Shown piece after piece: positions 56,936 through 64,000 of a stretch of 64,000 nt of DNA (its first letter is position 1; each line of letters begins with the position of its first letter). The position numbers and the translations under genes are program-made. Below the pieces are notes generated by a model. It did not search any database and had not been told where the DNA came from. It worked only from the letters and a program-made list of their open reading frames with translations. The stretch is from Paguma larvata (taxonomy: Eukaryota; Chordata; Mammalia; Carnivora; Viverridae), in contig CM057827.1 in assembly GCA_030068075.1 (NCBI GenBank), positions 65,610,500 to 65,674,499 on the forward strand, given 5' to 3'.

Positions 56936-57229
56936 TGAAGTTTCCCCTCTCTTAATGGTTTTTAATTTGTGGTTATCATTAGGCTTGTGTATAGCATCTT
57001 CTGTATATAACATCTTCTGCACCTAGTAGTTTATGTTGAGTTGGTGGTCACTTAAGTTTGAATCTATTCTTTACTCCTCTGCTGCCCATCCCACATTTTA
57101 GGTATATAGTGTCATACTTTGCATCCTTTTATTTTGTGAATCCCTTGTCTTATTTTTATAGGTATAATTATTGTAATTCTTTTGTTCCTCCTACTTTTCT
57201 TGCTTCTCTTTATGGTCTTCCCTTTCCAT

Positions 57230-58200
57230 TCAAAGGGTCCCTTTAACGTTTCTTGTAGGGATGGTGTAGCAGTCATGAATTCTTTTAGCTTTTGTGTGTT
57301 TGAGAAACTCTTTATCTCTTCTTCTATTTTGAATGGTAGCCTCGCAGGATAGAATATTCTTGGCTGTAGGTTTTTTTTCCCCTTTCATTACTTTTAATTT
57401 GTTATGCCACTCCCTACTGGCCTGCAAAGTTTCTGCTGAAAAATCCACAGATAGCTTTGTGGAGCTTCTCTTGTTTCTAACTGGTTTCTTTTCTCTTGCT
57501 GTCTTTAAAATTCTCTCTTTGTCACTACTTTTTGCCATTTTAATTACTATATGTCTTAGTGTGTACCTCTTTGGGTTGAATTTGTTTTCTCTGTGTCTCT
57601 TGGATCTGGATGTCTGTATTCTTTACCAGATTTGGGAAGTTTTCAGCTGCTGTTTCTTTAAGTAAATTTTCTGCCCCTTTTCTCTCTCTTCCCTTTCTGG
57701 ATCCCTATAATGTGAATGTTAGTTATTATGCCTGATGGTGTGGCTGAGTTCCCTAAGTCTATTTTTATTTTCTATTATGATCTGTCTCTCTCCTGGTCAG
57801 TTTGATTGCTTTGCATTACTCTGACCTCCAGGTCACTGATCCATTCTTCTGCTTCCTCTAGTCTACTACTTATTTCATCTAGTGTATTTTAAATTTCAGT
57901 TATTGAGTTCTTCATCTCTGACTGATTTCTTTATGTTTTCTATCTCTTTGTTAAGGGTCTCACTAAGGTTCTCCATCCCTTTTTCAAGTCCAGTGGGTAT
58001 CTTTATGATCGTTAATTTAAATTCTATGTCAGGCATATTACTTATCTCTGCTTCACTTAGCTCTCTTGCTGTGATTTTGTCCTGTTCTTTCATTTGGCAC
58101 ATAACCCTTTGTCTCTGCATTTTATCTAAATCGCTGCATCTGTTTCTATGTGTTAGGGAAGTCAGCTATGTCTCCTACTCTTGAAAGTAGTGCCTTATGT
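57230..58200 (-). pseudogene. LINE-1 ORF1 remnant (RNA-binding chaperone), inactive
   Basis: L1 ORF1p is a trimeric coiled-coil RNA-binding protein that packages L1 RNA. The minus-strand frame at 57896-58120 holds the coiled-coil zone (MPDIEFKLTIIKI, then LEKGMENLSETLNKEIENIK). The frame at 57230-57538 holds the C-terminal domain (KDKERILKTAREKK-like, then LSVDFSAETLQASREWHNK). The middle (RRM-like) part is broken by stops and frameshifts. It lies upstream of ORF2 in the expected order. Confidence 0.9.
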
Positions 58201-58484
58201 ACAGGAGGTCCTGTAGTGTCCTGCAGTGCAATGCCCCCTGTTCGCCATGGATTCCTTTAGCTCCTGTCCATGTCTCTGCCCTCCTACCATCTTTGACGTG
58301 GCTTCTTCTCTACATTTAACTATGGAGTCTGTTTTGCCAGTCTTCAGGGCATTTCCCAGGTTATTTACATTGATGTGGGTGTTACCTAGTTGTATCCCTA
58401 GGACAAAGTAAGCTTAGAATCCTCCTACTCTGTCATCTTCCCCAGAAGTCCCTTCTTTTCTTTTTAAAAATGTTTTCTTGTTTT

Positions 58485-58710
58485 GGGGCACCTGGGTGGC
58501 TCAGTCAGTTAAGCGTCCAACTCTTGATTTCGGCTCAGATCAAGATCTCACAGTTTGTGAGATCAAGCCCCGCGTTGGGCTCCATGCTGAATTTACAGAG
58601 CCTGATTAGGATTTCCTCTCTCCCTCTCTCTCTGTCTCTCTCTGCCCCTCCCCTACTCCATCCCTCTCTCTTTTTCTCTCTCTCTCCCCTCTCAAAATAA
58701 TAAACATGAA
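58485..58710 (+). mobile_element. Carnivore SINE with 19-bp TSD
   Basis: Head ggggcacctgggtggctcag, older-type body ('gggctccatgctgaatttac'), an expanded CT tract (58616-58690) and an aataataaacatg tail. The flanks at 58466-58484 and 58711-58729 (aaaaat, then ttcttgtttt) match at 17 of 19 positions. Confidence 0.95.
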
Positions 58711-58729
58711 AAAAATATCTTCTTGTTTT

Positions 58730-59194
58730 AATGAGAAAGGATGGAAATAGATAATGTTATAGATAATGTAAGTTCATACAACACATATTTGAAATTTGTA
58801 GATTACTTCTCTCTTTTGTGGACCATTACAAGGGAGTTTGAAATTAAAATTAATATCCACCGACAAAACTTACTTATTTCTGTGCCCAACTTATTTTCCA
58901 TTAAGGATATATCTATATATCTATATATATATATATATATATATATACACTACTGGATAAATAATTTTTTTTGAAACAACACTCAACTTCCTTCCAATAT
59001 GGAAAGAAGTGAACTTAAATATTTTGTTTAAGGTAACATGAAATATAACCTTTCTTCTCACACAAATGTAATCACTTTTCTTAGCATATCCCACCGTGAA
59101 GGCAGACAGTGTCTTATTTAATTACATGGTAAGCATGTCATCCAAAAACATCAAGTTGACTTTGTTGATTACATGTTCATTCTTGAACATCTCT
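58730..59194. other. Unique DNA with an AT dinucleotide repeat
   Basis: A ta run lies at about 58909-58948 and could extrude as a cruciform. No gene recognised. Confidence 0.6.
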
Positions 59195-59400
59195 CTTCTT
59201 GAATTAAGACATCACATTCTCTTGGCTTCATTCTTCTTGCTTCTTCTTTATCTCTTTCATTGATCCATTGTTTTGATCCACCTCTGTTCAGTATCATCCA
59301 AGGCACTCTCCTATAAGTACTGTTCTTTCAATACCCTTTGCCCTTTAAAGATGTTGCTTCCTCACCTTCACATGGATGTCCTTGCAAAGGGAACATATGC
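59195..59400 (+). repeat. Possible LINE-2 ORF2 fragment, plus strand
   Basis: 'gacatcacattctcttggct' followed by pyrimidine-rich 'cttcttgcttcttcttta' resembles the sense L2 zone 'gacaccactctctcctggtt'. Weak, and no terminus visible. Confidence 0.35.
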
Positions 59401-59850
59401 TAAACTATCAGTAACCACTGACTCTTTTGGCTCAGCAAAGCACCATATTTCTAGGAAATATGGAATCACCAAAAGATAGGTGCTATCATCAGATATGATT
59501 GGTGAGTGCAGAAAAAAAATCTTTGTACCTGAAAGCAGTGGATATTTCCCTGCTTTCCATCTGCCACACGGTCAGATAGTATAAGAACAGAATGTCTTCC
59601 ACATTTTTATGTGTAAGTTGTTCTAGTACTCAGAACTGTGAAAAGTATTTCAGATTATGTTCCTTCATATATTCATATTAGTTCATTGTTGAGTATTTTT
59701 TTTATTGTTGAAAGATTTCTAGCTTTATGATTCTATGACTATACTATGGTGAAGTAATTAGAATCCAGTAACCATTGTGCCCTGTAAAAATATAAAGATT
59801 ATTTCCCTCAAATTAAGAATTATTCAAATTATATAATGTAGAATAATTTT
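59401..59850. other. Unique DNA, no gene recognised
   Basis: No interspersed repeat or credible frame seen. Confidence 0.5.
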
Positions 59851-59854
59851 TTAT

Positions 59855-59950
59855 TTCTTTTTGTTTTCAGCTGCTTTATTGTGGTATAATTGATATAAAA
59901 TACACACATATTTAATGTATACAATTTGTTGAGTTCATGCTTTGTTTCTT
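59855..59950 (-). repeat. LINE-1 3' end fragment, minus strand
   Basis: 'agctgctttattgtggtata', 'attgatataaaatacacaca' and 'aatgtatacaatttgttgag' are the reversed old L1 3' end ('ttattgaggtataattgacatata'). Confidence 0.65.
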
Positions 59951-59954
59951 TTTA

Positions 59955-60168
59955 AAATGAATTTAATTGTATGTAAAATTACTACAAGTTGCAGAGGGAG
60001 AGAGAGAGAGAGAAAGAGAGAGGGAGAGAGAGAGAGAGAGAGAATCTTAAGTAGGCTCCATGTTCAGCACAGAGCCCAACTTGGGGCTGGATCCCATGAC
60101 GCTGGGACATGACCTGAGCTAAAACCAAGAGTTAGACTCTCAACCAGCTGAGCCAACTCAGTGCCCCA
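59955..60168 (-). mobile_element. Carnivore SINE, older type, with long GA tract
   Basis: On the minus strand: head ggggcactgagttggctcag, 'ggtcatgtcccagcgtcatg', a body ending 'ctgaacatggagcctactta', a long CT tract (GA run 59997-60041 on the plus strand) and a degraded tail. No clear TSD. Confidence 0.92.
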
Positions 60169-60224
60169 ATAAGTTCTTTATATTAAGCTTCCCTTATTTA
60201 ACCTGTTATGCGTCATCTATCATG

Positions 60225-60770
60225 GTTGGACCAAGATTGCTGTGAGGTGGACTCCTTGAAGCTGAAGGATGAGAAGCAGCTCACTGTACGGAGAATGGCA
60301 GAGGACATTTTGGGGAAATGCTAACATGTAGGGAGACTCTTGCATAGAGAAGAATCTGGTACATGGGGAATGATAGAGATCAGTATGTCCGAAAGATGTT
60401 GAATGATTAGGAAATTGAAATAAGTGATTTTGGAGAGAGGATGTGCCACAGAAATAGGTTTAGTTATTCTAAGTGAAATAGAAAATTCAAAAAATAAAGA
60501 CGTGATAAGATTCTAACTGTAGTAAGATCCTGCTGGCTGCTGTATGGAAGTGGACTGTAGAATAGCAGGGGTGAACACTGAGGCTGGTTTGCAGGTCATT
60601 GTAGTCATCCAGGTAAGAGATGATAGCAGGCTGGCCTCTAATCTGTAGTAGCCCAATAAATGGAGAAACATGGAGAGAGTCAGAATAAATTTGGGAATAG
60701 AGTATTATCTGAGTGGATATGGTTAGTGAAGGAAAGTAAAAAAATCCCTCACTGAAGTCAAGGTATCAAG
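60225..60770 (-). repeat. LINE-2 ORF2 portion, minus strand
   Basis: Reversed L2 landmarks are clear: 'agatcctgctggctgctgta', 'tggaagtggactgtagaata', 'ggtcattgtagtcatccagg' and 'taagagatgatagcaggctg'. The left part is more diverged. Confidence 0.82.
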
Positions 60771-61354
60771 GTGAATGTATGAATAATACTGCTTCAACTC
60801 ATAACCAGTCAAATCTTCAGTCCTTCCAGAAGCTTTCTTTTCTAGGTTTAATTAGAACAACTCTATCCAAGATCTTAGTGTTTCCAATAACAATAAGAAC
60901 TGAGATCATGTAAGAATTTGGATTTAGTTAAATCTGAGACTCTAAAAACTGGTTACTGCTTATTTTGCAGCAGAATCATATATCTTGGCTCATCTAAAAC
61001 CACTCAGTCCAAACCCTGGATTGGCACCTCTTTCTACATAACTACATACATGGTTAGCACTAGCCAAACCATGATTTATGGACTCTGTAAATCTAATTCC
61101 TGGGCCATCCTATCCCCTCCAAAAATCTCCATTCTTCTCCCATCTGATTCAAAGCATTCTTTCTCAATTTTGTACCCAAAGAAAACATTTTGTTTAATTC
61201 ATTCATATAGATTTTTTTAAGGCTGAATTTTTCAAATCTTCAGAAATGGAACTCCAGGATTTCATGATCTGTCTTTTTTGTGAGAGTACTCTGATGTTCT
61301 ACCAAACAGTCCTCTTCATTTTTACCTTATCTCTCAACATGCTCTTTGGCAGGT
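60771..61354. other. Unique DNA, no gene recognised
   Basis: A 100-codon frame (60918-61220) starts at a non-ATG codon and shows no domain. No repeat recognised. Confidence 0.5.
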
Positions 61355-61516
61355 TGTGAGTACATTCATACACATTATTTTATTTGATAGCAGAATATTA
61401 GAGATTGGATTCAGATCTGAAATAATGAACTAATCCAAACGTCTCAATATATAGATAGGAAACTGCAGCCAAAGGTAAAACATTTTTCAAGGTCACATGG
61501 CTAGAAACTGTTGCAA
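61355..61516 (+). repeat. MIR fragment, plus strand
   Basis: 'cacattattttatttgatag', 'atagataggaaactgcagcc', 'aaggtaaaacatttttcaag' and 'gtcacatggctagaaactgt' match the MIR 3' half in order. Confidence 0.65.
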
Positions 61517-61556
61517 CTCACATTAAAAACCCTTCTCTCACATTAAAAACCCTTCT
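61517..61556. repeat. Exact 20-bp tandem duplication beside a SINE
   Basis: ctcacattaaaaacccttct occurs twice back to back (61517-61536 and 61537-61556), immediately before the SINE head. Confidence 0.95.
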
Positions 61557-61558
61557 CT

Positions 61559-61784
61559 TGGGTAGTCTGGGTGGATCAGTCGGTTAAGCCTCTGACTTCG
61601 GCTCAGGTCATGATCTCGCGGTTTGTGAGTTCGAGCCCCGCGTTTGGCTGTGCGCTGACAGTTCAGAGTCTGGAGCCTCCTTCAGATTCTCTGTCTCCCG
61701 CTCTCTCTGCCCCTCCCATGCTCATGCTCTGTCCCTCTCTGTCTCTCAATAATAAATAAAAACGTTTAAAAAATAAAAAAATAA
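61559..61784 (+). mobile_element. Carnivore SINE (felid type)
   Basis: Head 'gggtagtctgggtggatcag', box-B-like 'ggtttgtgagttcgagcccc', body gctgacagttcagagtctgg, CT block and an A-rich tail (aataaataaa, then repeated aaaaaat). aaaaacccttct (61545-61556) before and aaaaactcttct (about 61784-61795) after are the TSD. The upstream copy of that word is itself duplicated. Confidence 0.95.
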
Positions 61785-61795
61785 AAAACTCTTCT

Positions 61796-62408
61796 GTCTT
61801 ATTAGGGCAGTACAGTCTACCTTCTACCATGCAGCCTTTTCCTTGATGGCTTATATTAAAGTTAAAGCTATGCTTACTTCTCATGTTTTGTAGAGCTTCT
61901 GACATAATTTTGATCTTTGTTAGGCCCCAGTGTTCTTTCTAAGTAGAGAAAAGCAGAAAATGCCAACTAACAAGTCTCTTTTCTACCCTCAGACAGGTTA
62001 TATGAGGACCCATAATGCAAATAAAAAGTACAAAGAAGTAGGATCCGAAAAGTAGACGGTGTGGAATATGAAGACTTCTTTGCACAAAATTCCCTGGGAA
62101 GAGCATTGTAGCTTCTTACTGTGCCCGGGAATTTCCTGGTGATACTGTTTAGATGCACATTCTAATTTAGTAGACTTAAGATGGAGGCTGAGACTCTGCA
62201 GTTCTCCTAGGTGGTGTGGGTGCTGGGGGTCTGCAGATGACACAGAGTAGATCAGGCATGGACTTCAGACCCTAAAAAACTTGCGCCTGAGGTTGCCCTC
62301 TGCTGGCAGCTGCCATGCAGGCCGAATATAGGCAGTTAACGCTGTCTGTTGGCAATCCATGAGAGAAACATGATTTAAGGAATTAGGGTAAAATAAGGTC
62401 TTCTCTCA
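61796..62408. other. Unique DNA, no gene recognised
   Basis: Overlapping minus-strand frames (61967-62243) show no domain. No interspersed repeat recognised. Confidence 0.5.
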
Positions 62409-62826
62409 TGTTAACTTTATGTGGCAACTTGGGTAGGCCATAGTGCCCGATTTTTGGTTCAGCACCAATCTAGATGTTCTTATGATGGTATTTTTTAGAT
62501 GGGATTTACATCTGTATCAGTAGACTTTGAATAAAGCAGATTACTCTCTGTAATGTAGGTGAGCCTCATCCAATCAGTTAAGAGCCTTAAGAAAAGACTG
62601 AAGTCTTGAAACAAAAAGAGTTATGCTTCCAGACTACCTTCCAACTCTAGACTGCAACATCACTTCCTGCTGAAATGTCTAGCCTGCTGCCTGCTCTGCA
62701 GATTTAAGACTTTCCAGCCCCCACAACTGCAGAAGTCAATTCCTTAATATAATAACCTATATATGTATGTATGTATGTATATAGAGCTTATTGGTTCTGT
62801 TTCTCTGGAAATCCCTGACTAATATA
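62409..62826 (+). mobile_element. LTR-like element (MaLR/MLT-type), about 420 bp, plus strand
   Basis: It begins 'tgttaactttatgtggcaac' and passes 'taggccatagtgcccgattt', 'atcagtagactttgaataaa', 'gagcctcatccaatcagtta', 'tgcctgctctgcagatttaa' and 'tcaattccttaatataataa'. After a tatg repeat (62759-62782) it ends 'ctctggaaatccctgactaa' then tata. The TG start, poly(A)-signal region and the ...ctgactaata end are typical of these LTRs. No exact TSD was found and the subfamily is not assigned. Confidence 0.7.
62759..62782. repeat. Short TATG microsatellite
   Basis: tatg units, inside the LTR-like element. Confidence 0.9.
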
Positions 62827-62929
62827 TCCCAACAATTAGAGAATAATAATTTCCCAGTATTATTATTGTCATCTTACCAAGTACTGACAATTATGAAAAG
62901 GAGACACAGAGGAGACACTAAAAATATTG

Positions 62930-63200
62930 ATTATTTACTCATTTATCATATTTATTTGAGCATGTATTCTGTGTCAAGCCCTCTTTCAGGCCCTGGGGAT
63001 GTAGAAGTAAGGAAGACACAGTCCCTGCCCTCATGCAGCCTATGATCTAGTGAGGGAGACTGACTACACATGATATCTACATAGCCTTGAATGTCAGGAA
63101 GAAACATAACGTAGGGGAAGATGAGCAGATAGTAAGGAGCTCTCTGAGGATGTAGCGTTTGAGCAGAGACCCTCCACACTAACATGGCTACCTGACCCAC
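62930..63200 (-). repeat. LINE-2 3' end, minus strand
   Basis: Reversed L2 landmarks: 'tttatttgagcatgtattct', 'caggccctggggatgtagaa', 'cagtccctgccctcatgcag', 'cctatgatctagtgagggag', 'gctctctgaggatgtagcgt', 'ttgagcagagaccctccaca'. The two opposed frames here (62791-63045 and 62952-63200) are not genes. Confidence 0.85.
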
Positions 63201-64000
63201 TCTGTCTCTGTGTATTCACCATGTTTCACATGATTTTCAGACGCTAGGGAAAGAAAGATAAATAATATCTAACTTTAAGAAAGTTACCTACAGATGATGA
63301 AGCTCACATCCACCCTCAAAAAACAGAGGGTATTTTATAAAATAGGAAAGCTTGAACTATAAAAATAGCCAGAGGATAAAGAAAAATTGGATTGGATAAA
63401 TCCTTTAAACCAGATGAGCAGTGACAGAAATATATAGCGTGTGTTGGGAGGCAAACTTTAAAATAAGTTGTTTTTTGAACATACTAAATTACCTAATTTA
63501 TTTTGCTTTCGGCAGTATTTCTTTGAAGATCTAATTTCAGTTCTCATATAACAAATGCTATCTAGCTATTGATCCTTCCAACTTTCAAGTCTCAACATTT
63601 GTTCTTCTGTTGTTTCTTTATGACTGGTAGCTATTAGGGCTGTCATTACACAGTTCTACTGTGATACCCATATGAAGTGCAGTACATAAAAGGAGGCATT
63701 GTTTGAGGGGTTAGAGTTGATGTTGGTTGGCCCAAATTGTAATCTTCTCTACTTACCTCAACCTACTTATTAAGTCTGTATAGTGTGTTTTACACATTTT
63801 TTTGTTTTTATTCATAAGACTGGCATTTACTTTTTACATTAAATAAATATGAAGTAAAAAGTAGAAAGATATGTACCAAAAATATAGGTATTCAGAACAA
63901 TATCAGAAGAATATAAATCTTAAATATAAGCTCCAGGTGAGTTTTAAATTTTGAAAGTGAATATGCTTTGTGCATAACATATAGTTCTTTGACAAACGTT
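63201..64000. other. Unique AT-rich DNA to the window edge
   Basis: No gene or interspersed repeat recognised. Confidence 0.5.

Larger units (their letters stand above)
52311..58452 (-). mobile_element. Near-full-length dead LINE-1, minus strand, about 6.1 kb
   Basis: The 3' end is the T run at 52311-52323, followed by the reversed carnivore L1 3' UTR ('attccagtatagttaaacta', 'attagtttcaggtatacaat'). ORF2 and ORF1 remnants follow. The element ends near 58452 with the reverse of a 5' leader motif (minus strand: ggggaagatgacagagtagg). Two SINEs (56546-56751 and about 56767-56935) interrupt it, and a 96-bp-period duplication lies inside ORF2. Every coding frame has many stops. I found no convincing TSD. 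Confidence 0.93.

Noticed and set aside
1..64000. A previously undescribed multi-gene system
   Set aside because: There is no coding density, no gene cluster and no array. The window is transposon-rich, gene-poor mammalian DNA, and I saw nothing that would support such a claim.

Overview
The window is 64 kb of nuclear DNA from a carnivoran mammal, almost certainly a cat (Felidae). The diagnostic signal is about 20 copies of the tRNA-Lys-derived carnivore SINE (CAN/SINEC). Several carry the felid-type body, with a GCTGACAGCTCAGAGCCTGG-like segment followed by a CT-rich block and an AATAAA-type A-tail. Canid copies would instead have the short 'catggagcctgcttctccctctgcc' body. No protein-coding gene, tRNA, rRNA or other functional RNA gene can be supported. 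All open frames are short, many begin at non-ATG codons, and the only recognisable protein homology is to decayed LINE-1 ORF1 and ORF2. The window is best read as gene-poor intergenic or deep intronic sequence.

Layout. 1-5.6 kb: mostly unique AT-rich DNA with a double SINE and a MIR fragment. 5.6-17.2 kb: a dense pile of old LINE-2 on both strands, old LINE-1 (L1M) tails, a MIR and eight SINEs, several of them nested. 17.2-21.1 kb: largely unique, with one non-B-DNA candidate (perfect inverted repeat plus TG tract). 21.1-27.5 kb: a MER5A-like fragment, an L2 3' end, then about 6 kb nearly free of repeats. 27.5-28.5 kb: a SINE with a perfect 17-bp target-site duplication (TSD) and a 485-bp solo endogenous-retrovirus LTR (TG...CA, 5-bp TSD) with three YY1/E2F-like modules. 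29.4-34.1 kb: ancient L1, including a copy with a 5' inversion, plus two SINEs. 34.1-38.2 kb: about 4 kb with almost no recognisable repeat, a candidate conserved non-coding block. 38.2-41.2 kb: a long L2 and an unassigned LTR-like repeat ending in an AC microsatellite. 41.2-52.3 kb: mostly unique DNA with an MLT1-like solo LTR, a MIR, L1 tails, another LTR-like insertion inside an L1 tail, and two SINEs. 52.3-58.5 kb: a near-complete but dead L1 on the minus strand, with two SINEs nested one beside the other and an internal 96-bp-period duplication. 58.5-64 kb: SINEs, L2, MIR and an LTR.

Nothing here forms an operon or pathway, so no genes can be described as working together. The interest lies in transposon history (relative insertion order, TSDs, twin priming), in possible regulatory sequence (the solo LTR and the repeat-poor blocks), and in a few unusual DNA structures. 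Family names given without a subfamily are from recognition by eye. Boundaries of the old LINE, MIR and LTR copies are approximate, within about 20-50 bases.
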